A stretch of 64,000 nt of DNA from the NCBI GenBank assembly GCA_039707655.1, contig CM077676.1, positions 376,158,114-376,222,113 on the forward strand, read 5' to 3'. Positions 10,592 to 21,900 of the stretch are shown piece by piece. The DNA comes from Elymus sibiricus. Lineage: Eukaryota > Streptophyta > Magnoliopsida > Poales > Poaceae. The notes beneath the pieces were generated by a model. That model saw only the letters and a program-made list of their open reading frames with translations, was not told the origin of the DNA and made no database searches. A program made the position numbers and the translations under genes. Every line of letters starts with the position of its first letter. Position 1 is the stretch's first letter.

Positions 10592-10838
10592 CTCCCTTCG
10601 TTCCACAATGTAACGCATATAGATTTTTCTAAAAGTCAAACTTTATAAACTTTGATCAAGTTTGTAGAAAAAGACATATACATCTAGAATACCAAATACA
10701 TATGCTTAGATACATCAAAAGGCATACTTTCATATTGTATACATTTGGTATTGTAGATATAAATAGTTTCTCTATAAACTTCAAAGTTTGTAAAGTTTGA
10801 CTTTACAGAAAATTTATATGCACTACATTATTACATTA
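10592..10838. mobile_element. Stowaway MITE, left part (split)
   Basis: It begins after TA (10590-10591) with CTCCCTTCGTTCCACAATG and carries the usual AAGTCAAACTTT arms. The matching right terminus is missing here. It appears as CATTATGGAACGAAGGGAG at 14795-14813, after a 3.95-kb insertion. It lies about 230 bp upstream of the MYB start codon. Confidence 0.8.
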
Positions 10839-11470
10839 CACTTTTACTATTTTTGAGACGTCTGATTTTGAATTTGTCTCAGGTCATTTTTCTATCCGTC
10901 CGATCCTGCACGGATCTCTGCGTGTCATGGGGTACTCAGTCTCCTGGTACCGGGTCGTTTTCTGTTTGGGGCTTTTCTGTTTTTTTTATTCTCTATTCTC
11001 TATTCAGACGGTCGGAGCGGGATGTGGATTGCAGGGGGTTGACCGAGACGGGCGGAGGGAATGGGGCCTTCCTCGCCGGTGATTAGCGGCAGAGGCGGAC
11101 GGGCGGAGATGGCGTGCGGAGAGCCGCCCGCAAGCGCGCTTGTAGGCGGGAGTCGTGCTTCACTGAGATGGTTGTAGGTAGGGGAGATGCTTATCTGGAG
11201 AGGAGCTCGGCGGAGCTCTCTCTTTGGGCTCGCCATCAGCAAGTGCCCTTCGGGAGGGAGGTAGTAGTAGCTGCCGCCGGTCGGACGAGAGGTATTTCGC
11301 CTCTCCGCTGCCCTCCCTCTGTTCAATTTTTGGTCCCACGCGTTCCGGCTCCATGCGCTCGATTAGTCATGGTCATGGTCGCCTGTCTCAAATCCACGAC
11401 AGGAGTGGTTCAGTTCGCAAGTGCAGGCGGGGTGCAGGCATGTTGTTTACCTGCAGCGGGGTAGCAGTCG

Positions 11471-11472
<2 letters not shown>

Positions 11473-11502
<30 letters not shown>
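11473..11502 (+). repeat. Poly-G tract, 30 bp
   Basis: Thirty uninterrupted G residues inside the GC-rich part of the 3.95-kb transposon. The length is the least reliable part of such a read. Confidence 0.9.
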
Positions 11503-11503
<1 letters not shown>

Positions 11504-12654
11504 GTTGGTGGTGGGTGGGTCACAAATTCATGCGGTTTTGTTTACTTCGTCCAAATGCCCCTGAACCCTGAATTTGTTCGTTGAGTACCTCTTCATTCTG
11601 GAGATGGTTGGGGGAGTGCGATATCCTCTCTATGTGCATATTTTTCTGCCCCTGATTTGGTACTTTGTTTTTTGTTGTGCACGGTTGCTTCTCAGGAGCA
11701 GGTTTTGTGGTGATTATTTGGTGCGATTCAGGCTAAATGGATGGGCATAAAAAAATTCAGGCTATTTTTCGTTATTGTGCTTCTTCAAAATGCTTTTTTT
11801 AGGTTCAGACTGTTTTTGCACAAACAATGCTTGATTGGTGTATCTGGTTTTTCCTGTAGTGTTGTAATCAGGCTAAATCAGGCGATTTTGTTTTTGCAAT
11901 GTAGTGTCTCCAAACAGAGTCTAGTGTTACTATGATTATTTTTTCTATTTGCAGCTTCATTTGATCTTTTACTTCTGCATTCTTCAGTTTATATATGTTA
12001 TCAGTCTTCACTCGAAGCAATCGTTTATATTTATATAAGAATTTTCATTTAGTTTCTTATAGTTCCCAGTTTGTTTCTTAAAGTATTGGAATGGCTATCG
12101 TCCAACTATCATACAGGTTGTGCATCGTCCGGAGAGCAGTTTCGAATACTTTATCCACGTTCCCTCGTCACCCTGGCGCGTATGAGTGTGTATCAATATA
12201 GCTTATTTTTATCAGTTTGTATTTCAGCCTTTTTCAGTTTCAGTCTTTAATCATGTGTGTCCTACTAAATTATTTAATTATTACATAGTTCTCTTTATTT
12301 TCCTTTTTCAGCATTAGTAGTTCTTAGTATTTCATTATTGTCACTGTGTACCAGTCATCAGTTATATGTGGTTATGGTTTAGGAGTTCATTTTTTAGTCA
12401 ATAGTTCTTAGTTTTTTCAGGGTTTAGTTAATTGTTTTCAGTTTTTTCAGGGTTAAGTGTATGATTTTCAGTGTTATATATTCATTTTGTGTTCAGTCTC
12501 TAGTTTTTAGTCTTACATGGTTAGTTTCAGTAATATCAATCTCTCATCAATCATCAGTTTTGATATTTTGGTTTAGTTCTTAGCATGAGTTTCTAGATTT
12601 TCAGTTTAGTATAAGTCATCAGTTAGGTTTTAGTCTTTAAACGGGAGTGACATC

Positions 12655-14090
12655 ATTTGTTAAGTGTTCATAGGTTTTCTGTCATGTTTTAGTTTTCAAC
12701 CGTGTAGTTATTTCTCTAAGCACTTTCAGAGTTAGGCGTCATTTTCTTCAGTTCCGTCGGTTAGTTTCATTCTTCATTGGTTTCTTCATTTCTTAGTCTA
12801 GTCATAACTAGTTTCATTTTTTTGTATCTGCTACGCCTAGTCATAACTAGTTTCATTTTTTAACAGCAGTCCTAGTTTTGTTGCTCATCGGCTGACACCT
12901 TTTTCTTTGTTCTTCTTTTTTTCTGATGTATACAACCCATGGCGCATCACATAAATTACCATTTAAGATGACAGGGGACGGTCTGGCTGGAATACACTTG
13001 GGAACATGAAGCATTATCTCTCACTTCAGTCTATTACTTCATTTGCTTTTTTGTACTCGTAGTTATTCTCATTTCCTCATTCTTATTCTTCAACCATTTC
13101 TTTTTCTATGACTTACCACTCTTTCAGTCTTTCGCCCTTGTCATTTAATTTTTGCCAGTCTTGTCATTTAGCCATTCTTTTCTTATACTACTATAGTAAG
13201 TTTGGGTGATGTAATTTTGAGTTTTGGTTCGCCTTGTCAATTGTGACAGCGGGGTCATTCTCAGTTCCTGATTTTTTCTTGCAGGGTGTTACTTAATTAT
13301 TTAATTGAATGATTCAGAGTTTGAAGATGTTACCTAGGAACAACCAGAGTCGTTCGATATTTCTCTGGAAAAAAAGAACTGCTTGATATTATAGAAGCTA
13401 CGCCTATTCATAACTAGTTTCATTTTGTAACAGCAGTCCTAGTTTTGTTGCTCATCGGGTGACACCTTCGTTTTCTTTGTTCTTCTTTTTTTCTGATGTA
13501 TGCAACCCATGGGGCATCACAGAAATTACCATTTAAGACAGTGAAAATTTGAAGACTAAGAATTACCATTTTAGTATAAGTCAACAGTTAGATTTTAGTC
13601 TTTAAACGAGAGTGACATCGTTTGTTGAGTGTTCATAGGTTTTCTTTCATGTTTTAGTTTTCAATCGTGTAGTTATTTCTGTAAGTACTTTCAGAGTTAT
13701 GTGTCATTTTCTTCAGTTCCGTCGGTTAGTTTCATTCTTCATTTGTTTCTTCATTTCTTAGTCTTCTTAGTATTCAGAGTTAGTTCTCAGTACCCCTCTA
13801 AGGATCAATACTTTTCAGTTATTAGTCTTCATTAACCCTAAGAATCAGCATTTGTGTAGCTTATGTGACTATCAGTTCTCAGTTTTTTGTATCTGCTACG
13901 CCTAGTCATAACTAGTTTCACTTTTTAACAGCAGTCCTAGTTTTGTTGCTCATCGGCTGACACCTTCTTTTTCATTGTTCTTTTTTTTTCTGATGTATGC
14001 AACCCATGGGGCATCACAGAAATTACCATTTAAGATCACGGGGGACGGTCCGGCTGGAATACACTCGGGAACAGGAAGCATTATTAGTGT
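12655..14090 (+). repeat. Internal duplications in the 3.95-kb transposon
   Basis: Block A (GTGTTCATAGGTTTTCTGTC onward, about 145 bp) occurs at about 12660 and 13625. Block B (CATAACTAGTTTCATTTT through AAATTACCATTTAAGA, about 150 bp) occurs at about 12843, 13408 and 13907. The order A-B-B-A-B points to a roughly 1-kb tandem duplication plus a further partial copy. Confidence 0.75.
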
Positions 14091-14794
14091 TGTGTACAAG
14101 ACTTTTAAGGGTGGTTGAATCAAATATAAGGAGGGGTGGAAGGAGTTTCTGATGGGGAAAGCCAATGCCGTACTAATAACTTTCAGGCGCAGCGCATTCA
14201 TGGAGTTCAAAATGATAATGATCATCACCAAGAGAGTTGCTCGAGTTTAGTCAGGAGGGCGATGATGTGCTTTTTCTGAAGTATAAGTCATTCGCCGTGC
14301 GCAATTTCTACTTTGTTATAGTTGTTGTGTTTGCTTCAAGTTACTGGAATCTTTTTATGAGCCATCTATTTTCAGTATCTTTTTCTTCAGTCAGCTTTCA
14401 TGTATGTATTGTCAATCAATCGCACAGCTATGCTCAATAGCATCTGTATTTTCTCAATCTGCACTAGTATCATCAGTCATTGATTCTAATATTTTTTAAA
14501 GTTTGCTTTTCATTGTATGTATTATTGAGTATTTCATTTTTCTCCCCTACACAGCGCTTTAGTTGGCCTATTCCTTGCATCTATCAGAGATCCCAAAATA
14601 TAGTAAGCAAGGCTTCTATTATAGCAGCGGGCGCATCAGCTGATGCTTGTAAGCACATGTTCTATTAGCAGTGGGCGGGGAACTGATGATTTTAGACTAA
14701 CTGAAATCAAGACAGATGGCAGCAGGACAATGGACAGAAAAAACGACCTGAGCCCAAATAGAATTCAGACGTCTGTTTGTTAGGCACTCCCTTA

Positions 14795-14813
14795 CATTAT
14801 GGAACGAAGGGAG
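14795..14813. mobile_element. Stowaway MITE, right terminus of split copy
   Basis: CATTATGGAACGAAGGGAG followed by TA (14814-14815) is the inverse of the left end at 10592. Together with the 8-bp duplication it rejoins the split MITE. Confidence 0.8.
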
Positions 14814-14998
14814 TATCTCCCTCTCCCTCTCTCTCATGGCAATGGCCAGTGACATCCATCTCTCCCTTGCAGTGTCTGCCATCCATCGTTTCATGTCTGT
14901 CATCAACCAATCTCACACACGGACAGGGCTCAAACAACTAGGAAGGGGTAGGCCACAGCACACCTCAGCATGCATCACACCCTCAACCTAGCTTGTAC

Positions 14999-15254
14999 TC
15001 CCTCTGGTCCATTTTTAGTCTGCATATAAGTTTTGTCCGAAGTCAAAGTATCTCTACATTGACCAAACTTATAGAAAAAAGCATCAACATTCACAATGTC
15101 AAATCAATACTGTTAGATTCATTATGAAATGTAGCTTCATAGTATCTATATTTAATTTTGTAGATGTTGATATTTTTTAATATAAATTTGATCGAACATT
15201 GTAAAGTTTGACTTGGCACAAATTTAATACGCGGAGTAAAAAGACCCGAGGGAG
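14999..15254. mobile_element. Stowaway MITE
   Basis: TA duplications (14997-14998 and 15255-15256) bound inverted ends CTCCTCTGGTCC-like and GACCCGAGGGAG. Arms with GTCCGAAGTCAAAG and TTTGACTTGGCAC complete the structure. Confidence 0.8.
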
Positions 15255-15256
15255 TA

Positions 15257-16703
15257 CTTTTGGAGACCCTTCCTTTTTTGGTGCATCATGTCCCTCACCT
15301 ACACACATACGCACTCTCTCTCTTATCTAGTGTATCTCTTTTTCGAGCTCAGAAGTCATAGGAGTAACTAGGCTAGCTACTACTAAAAAGGGCCAGCCAG
15401 TTAAGGGCAATTAAGCTAGGTAGCTAGGGTACAAATTTAAGGTGGATGCATGTATATGTGGATTAGGATCATGAACCAGAGTATGCAACACAAATCCTTG
15501 CTTTTCACCGCATATATAAAATAAACAAACTAACTGCTCCGTCTATTATAGTACTAGAAGAGAAGTGAGATCTTGACAGAGTGGGCACCAAGATTTAGTT
15601 TAATTAGCTATTATTGACAAAAACACTGACCCTTGCCGACATGCAAGCATCATGCATGATTACTCTCTCTCTCTCTCTCTCTCTCACACTCACACCCACA
15701 CACACACTCACAGATTTAGACCATGTCAAAGCCAATCAGTTGAGTACGATCGAACAGTACCATGGAATCTTAACAACATGCCACATTTCTAATTCGTTGG
15801 TTCTCATGTCGCCACGCAAACAAGTTTTGCTAGAAACTGGTCCATCCATTGTTAATTTTGTTTCATAGCTACGTATACTAGTAGTATAATTGCAATATAT
15901 ACGGGTGTTGCAGAGTAGGAATCATTCACGCGAAAACAGCAACACCCATCGTACTGTTGGCATTGATTGGACAACGGTTTTGCTATTTTTCGATCGATAT
16001 AGCTCAGTTCATGCTATAGCCGTTGAATTATGCGTGGAGATTCGTGCTGCTTTTTTTTTCAGTTTTGGTTGTTGTTTTCTCCTCTCACGTGAGGAGAAAT
16101 AATCTCAATCGATTAAGCTCTAGGCGCTAGCATTGAACAAACGAATATATATACTCTGAAAAGAAAAACTTAACAAGCCTAGATACGCATACACACACTG
16201 ACACACATGTACTGTATGTAGGTAGAATTTGTGGGGGTTGTAATTAATGCATGTGTACGTAACAGCAGTGTAAATGGGTAACATGCATGTAGGTTGATGA
16301 AATAATTAATTACACACTGTTCTGATCGACAGGGGCATAACCAAAAAGGTAAAGCACTCTTGGTACGTGGAGAACAAATGTACGGTGGGAGAGTTAAGGG
16401 ACAAAGACTTGTGTAGGCACGTACGTATTATGTACTTTGCAGTAACATTTACGTACTTTAGTACTATGTACGTATGTAGCGTACGCCTTAATGATGATTA
16501 GCATAATACGTATATTGCTACTGGTCTACTGCTACAGGGATGCATGCATGAATATGACGCAATGTATGCGTGCATGTGCACCAAAGTCTTTTTTTCGCTA
16601 CATCTCTAAGTTTCACGTCATATCTCAGATCGATCGACGAGATCACCAGCTAGCAAGCTTGCCATGAGTATGTATGTGTGTAACCATCACGTCTTATATA
16701 TTA
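15257..16703. other. Low-copy-looking intergenic DNA
   Basis: There is no gene, RNA or transposon end that I can defend. It is rich in GCATGCATG, TACGTACG and TAGCTAGC words typical of cereal gene-flanking DNA, and includes a CT/CA microsatellite at 15663-15708. A 70-codon frame at 15890-16102 has no gene-like features. Confidence 0.4.
15663..15708. repeat. (CT)n-(CA)n microsatellite
   Basis: About eleven CT units are followed by CACACTCACACCCACACACA-type sequence. Confidence 0.85.
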
Positions 16704-16862
16704 CTTCATCCGTTTCTAAATATAAGTTCTTTTAGAGATTTCACTACAAACTACATATGAATGTATGTAGACATATTTTAGAATGTATATTCACTCATTT
16801 TATTTCGTATGTATTCTATATTAAAATCTCTAAAAAGGATTTATACTTAGGAACGGAGGGAG
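16704..16862. mobile_element. Stowaway MITE, short
   Basis: The ends CTTCATCCGTTTCTAAATA and the inverse of TACTTAGGAACGGAGGGAG pair almost fully. The left flank is TA and the right flank TT, so one TSD base has changed. It is about 159 bp. Confidence 0.75.
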
Positions 16863-17104
16863 TTGCTAGTACTTACTGTATGTTGCATCTCTCTCTCGTC
16901 TTGTCTGATCTGGTCTGCTGGCTATTGTCTCATTTGCACCGTACGTACGTGCTACAGGTCAGGCTGTCACGTAACGTACCTGCGCCAAATTGGAGTATAA
17001 ATAATGTACTACTAGTACGGTGCAAACTGCATGCAGAAAAGGCAACGTTGCGGTCGATACACCCTCTTCTATTCTGTTGCAGACTTGCAGCTACAGTTTT
17101 TTTT

Positions 17105-17128
17105 GGGGGGGGGGGGGGGGGGGGGGGG
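17105..17128 (+). repeat. Poly-G tract, 24 bp
   Basis: Twenty-four G residues preceded by a T-run. It is not inside a recognised transposon. Confidence 0.9.
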
Positions 17129-17189
17129 TTGTTGCAGCTACAGTTACTGGTACTAGTAGATTCCGAATAAGCTAAATGTAAGTTGCCTG

Positions 17190-17398
17190 GTTTTTGAATT
17201 TGGGCCAGTCGAATTCATGGGAGAAGGAGAGATAGTTTGGATGGCGACCCGGGCTTTGTGCCTGGGAAAAACTAGCGCCTGGTCTGGGCCTGAGTTGGTG
17301 CTGATTTGTGCCTGGCTAGGCTGGCCTGGGCATGAAGCGTTTGGTTGGTTGCCTGGATGTAGTAGCGCATTGGTTAATAGTAACTCTGAAAAATATAT
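17190..17398. mobile_element. GCCTGG-rich element, left remnant
   Basis: Repeated GCCTGG and CCAGGC words occur here, at 23155-23258 and at 32865-32955. These patches lie at the outer borders of the LINE (17399-23078) and of the probable Helitron H3 (23259-32860). This suggests one older element split by two insertions. Its class and ends are not resolved. Confidence 0.4.
17382..17398 (+). repeat. LINE target-site duplication, left copy
   Basis: Identical to 23079-23095. Its 17-bp length fits target-primed reverse transcription. Confidence 0.9.
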
Positions 17399-17633
17399 GG
17401 CTCATCTAAAATTCATATAGGACAAGTACAAGTCCCCTAGGGTTTCCCTAGGGTTTTCCAGTCCTCCCGGCGGCCGCCGCCGAGAGTTCCCCCTGCCGGC
17501 AGAGACAACCGATCGCGTTCCCTTCGTTGCTCTCCGACCCCCTGCATCGCTAGGGCTTCCCTCGGGCCCTGGTAGGTGTCGCGTGTCGAGGAGATCGTAG
17601 GTTCTCGGTGAGACAGATCAGGACGTCGTGTAG

Positions 17634-18931
17634 ATGGCATCCTCTGCGGAAGGAACGGGGTCAAAGGGCCTAGGAGATGAAGATCCAAGTAAGCTTTTGG
17701 AGAGACTGCATCTACAGGATGATGAAATTGATGAACTTGTTTGGGAAGATGAGGTTGATGCGGAAGAGGAGAAGCCCAAGTGGTTAGCCCTTGCAAAGCT
17801 TTTGACAGAGAAAAGTTTCAGCCAAAGTGCGCTGATTGGTGACATGCGAGCTGCATGGAATCCTGCCCAGGAGGTGGTTTGGAGGAGGATAAACCCAAAC
17901 CTTTTTTCAGTACAATTTAATTGCTTGGCAGATTGGAACAAGGCCATGCATCAAGGTCCATGGGAGTTCAAAGGATGTGCCCTACTGGTGGCTGAATACG
18001 ATGGTTTCACTAAACCTGAAAAGGTGAAGCTGGATCGCTTGGAAACATGGTGCCAGATCCATAAACTACCAGACGGGGTGTTGAAGAACAAACCCTTTCT
18101 GGAGAACTTGGCTAAACGTATTGGAGAGGTGCAAGAGCTCCAAATTACACTCCCTAATGGTTTCATTGGCGAATTCATCCGGTTACGAGTTAAACTCGAT
18201 GTGAATAAGAAACTCACACGTTTTGTCAGCTTCAAAGTGAAGGGGGAACTTGAATCCTACCAAGTAAAATTTGAGAAACTCCCGGTTTTTGTCACGCATG
18301 CGGTAAGATGGGTCATTGGCATGAGGAATGTGGTACAGGTGAACATGATGAATCGAAATTTGAATGGGGTCCATTTGTCCTTGCTCCGAGAAGGGGGCGA
18401 GGTGGTGGCTATGGTACTGCAGGTGGTCGTGCAGCGGGAGCTGGCTGTGGTGACATGAATGGAAGGAGAGGTGGACGATCAGGTAGAGGCATGGAGGGAA
18501 GGTTTGGAGACCAAGCTTGGCGTTGGAACTATAACCCTGCACATAACCCTCTTGTCCCGGAGGGCATGGACTTGGATGGAGCTGGTCATGATGGGGGAGA
18601 ACCTACTGATGGTACAGCTATTGTGGTGAGAACTTCAGAAAACCAAACTTTATTGGGCAAAAGGCAAGCGGATGACAGAACAATGGTGCCCCCTACCACT
18701 GAAACACCTGGTGGTGGGGTGGTAGCGACCGTGTTAGCTCAGCTTGAACCGTCATCTTCAGGGAGCAAGACGGGAGCAGCTACTGCTAGTTCTCCTCAGA
18801 AAAATAAGAATAAAAAGAAGCCAAGGACAGAGGATGATGGGGATAGTTCATCTGCAGAACAGTTGGGAGACGGAGCAGGAAACCAACAGATATCGGCGGC
18901 CTCGGATGTCGAGGCTGACCGAAAGCAATGA
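17634..18931 (+). pseudogene. LINE ORF1 (DUF4283 and zinc knuckle), frameshifted
   Basis: ORF1 proteins of plant LINEs bind the element RNA. The first frame (17634-18458) starts with MASSAEGTGSKG and an acidic stretch. It then has a DUF4283 domain (about residues 62-170, including WNPAQEVVWRR and HQGPWEFKGCALLV). The zinc knuckle is only readable in the next frame: CHACGKMGHWHEEC at 18290-18331 matches C-x2-C-x4-H-x4-C. One base appears to be missing from the T-run at 18286-18290. After the shift the frame continues to 18931 with a Gly/Arg-rich segment and a Lys-rich NKNKKKPR patch that may act in nucleic-acid binding. The stop overlaps the ORF2 start as ATGA. Confidence 0.88.
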
Positions 18932-21900
18932 AACTCCTAAGCTATAATTGCCGTGGCCTCATTGGGGCCCCGGCGGTCCGGTCTCTGCTTAATGTGTTGA
19001 AGCGGACTGATCCGGACATTGTGTTTCTGTCAGAAACTCATCTTGATGAGTGGCCGGCAGAGTGCATTCGTCGTAAAGCTAGAATAGATTTCAAGGAGGT
19101 GATCACTACGGACAGCCGGAGTGGTGGACTGTTATTGATGTGGAGGAAAGATGCAGATGTATCCCTTCGATTCAAATCGAAGAATTCCATTGATGTTTAT
19201 GTTGGAAGAGGCCAGGGCAATATCTGGCGGTTCACGGGTATGTATGGAGAACCAAAGTGGCAAGATAAACACCAAACTTGGCAGTGCCTGAGGGACCTTC
19301 ATGCTGCGGTAGATATGCCTTGGTTGGTAATGGGTGACTTAAATGAAATCCTATATCCCTTCGAAAAGGAAGGGGGAAACCAAAGACCCCACCATTTCAT
19401 GCAAGCTTTCAGAGATGTACTGGATGACTGTAATCTCTCTGACTTTGGTTATGTGGGGGAAAAGTTTACATGGCACAAGGGTAAGATCCGAGAACGCCTT
19501 GATCGGGCTCTCTCAAACAATCGGTGGAATCAGATGTTTCAGAATGCGGTACTACGAAATCTGGAGTACAGCAAATCGGATCATCGCCCTATACTCATGA
19601 ACCTGGATGAAGCGGTGGATCAGGATAATCATGGGCCTGCGGTCCTGCGCTTTGAGGCCAAGTGGTTTAAGGAGGCCCACTTTGCACAAGTTGTGCAAGA
19701 GGCCTAGGAACAGGCAGGGAGCAGATTTTCAAATTCAAGCCTGGCGGGAAAACTTGCATGGGTGCATGACCTTTTACATAAATGGGATCGTACTGTACTA
19801 CAAAGTACGAAAAAAAGGATTAGGGCAGCCCAAAGGGAACTGGATAAAAAACTTAGTGTAACTATGGATGATCAAAGTCTTGAGAGGGAAAAGGAGTTAG
19901 CTGCCGAAATTGAATGGTTACTGGAACAGGAGGAGATACACTTTGCTCAAAGAGGTAGGGTGGATTGGCTGAAATTTGGTGATAAAAATACATCATACTT
20001 TCAAAACTTTGCCTCCGCTCGCCGCAAAAGAAACATGATAAAAAAACTGAGAGGGGATAATGGTGTTTGGTTGGAAGGAAGCACGGCGTTGAACCCGCAT
20101 GTTTTCCAGTATTTTGAGGGGCTTTTTGCTACAGAGATTAATGGATCGGACCCGGAGTTGTTAAGCAAGGTGACTCCGAAAGTTTCAGAAGCTATGAATA
20201 ACTCACTGCTCCAACCATATTCGGCCGAGGAGGTAAAAAAAGCTTTATTTTCAATTGGGGATATGAAAGCACCCGGTGCAGATGGGTTGCATGCAATATT
20301 TTTTAAGAAGTGTTGGCATCTCTTGGGTGAATCATTGACGACTGAAGTTCTTGCTGCCATTAATAATAAGTGTATCCCAGAAGGGTGGAATGACACGGTG
20401 ATAGTTCTCATCCCAAAAGTGGAAGATCCAGAACTGATTACGCAATATAGACCCATTAGTTTGTGTACTGTTCTATATAAGGTAATCTCTAAAATGATTG
20501 CTCTTCGCCTCAAGCATGTTTTAGATGATATTATCTCCCCAGTACATAGTGCTTTTGTCCCAGGCAGGTTAATTACGGACAACATCCTATTAGCTTATGA
20601 AAGTATCCATGCTATCAAAAATAAGAAGAAGGGGAAGTGGGGTTATTGTGCGGTAAAATTGGACATGCATAAGGCCTATGACCGGGTGGAGTGGCAATTT
20701 TTACAGGATATGATGATTCAGTTGGGCTTCCATCATGAGTTTGTGGAGCTTTTAATGGCATGTGTCCAATCTGTTAAATATAAGATCAGATTTAATAACC
20801 AGGAAACAAATTCTTTCACTCCAGAGAGAGGGCTTCGCCAGGGAGATCCTCTCTCCCCATATTTGTTCCTGATTTGTGCAGAGGGTTTATCTAGTTTACT
20901 GGCTCATAAAGAGGAGGTTCGTGGTATTGAAGGTGTCAGGGTTTGCAGAAATGCGCCATCAGTCTCCCATTTATTATTTGCTGATGATTCCCTTATCCTT
21001 ATGAAAGCAGATATGAATAATGCAACCTCATTGAGACATGTATTAGATCAATACTGTGCAAGTTCTGGACAGCTTGTGAGTGAAGCAAAATGCAGCATCT
21101 ATTTCAGCCCCAATGTAAGTGTTGAAACAAAGGCCGATATTTGTACTGAACTTAATATTATGTCAGAAGCACTTTCTGACAAATACTTGGGATTACCTTC
21201 TATGGTGGGAGTTGACCGAAGTGACAGCTTTACTCATTTACTGGAAAGGATCATTGCCAGACTGAAGAATTGGAGAGAAAAACTTCTGTCTATGGGGGGA
21301 AAGGAAATCCTATTGAAAACAGTCATACAATCAATCCCTGTGTTTGCCATGTCTGTCTTTAATATTCCAAAGAAACTTTGCAAAGAAATGACTGATGCAA
21401 TGGCTGATTTTTGGTGGGGAGATTCTGAGAATAATAAACGTATGCATTGGATGGCGTGGTGAAGAATGTGTATTCCTAAAAGGGATGGAGGTATGGGTTT
21501 CCGTGACTTACATTCTTTCAACCTAGCAATGCTTGCAAAACAGTCATGGAGACTTATTTCTACGCCTGATTCCCTTTGTGCACAAGTATTGAAAGCGAAG
21601 TACTTCCCAAATTGCTTGCTACTTAAAGCTGGTCCAAAAAAGGGCTCTAGTTTTACTTGGCAAAGTATTGTGGCCGGTCTAAATACTTTTAGAAGAGGGC
21701 ACATATGGCGTGTTGGAACAGGAGAGATGATTAATATTTGGGAAGATCATTGGGTGCCGGGCAGCCCTTCTCGAATGATACAGACGCCTAGAGGGAATAC
21801 ATTGTTGCGATATGTGAATGAACTAATTAATCCAGTGAATGGTCTCTGGGATGAGGAGCTTTTGAGAGATATTTTCTCTCCTATTGATGTGGACAGAATT

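Larger units (their letters stand above)
10839..14791. mobile_element. 3.95-kb DNA transposon with 8-bp TSD (hAT-like)
   Basis: An 8-bp duplication TTACATTA flanks it (10831-10838 and 14792-14799). The ends are imperfect inverted repeats: both have GACGTCTGA at the same distance (about 19 bp) from the border, followed by aligned TCAGGTC and TCTATCC/TCTGTCC blocks over roughly 60 bp. The first 800 bp are GC-rich and exon-like, and the rest is AT-rich with internal duplications. No transposase is recognisable. A segment near 14100-14330 reads weakly like a captured protein fragment (EGWKEFLMGK, then EGDDVLFLKYKSF), perhaps of B3-domain type, but with stops. The 8-bp duplication fits hAT; the termini are not typical, so the class is tentative. 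Confidence 0.65.

Noticed and set aside
20001..20585. A 194-codon minus-strand frame
   Set aside because: It is the antisense shadow of the LINE reverse transcriptase.
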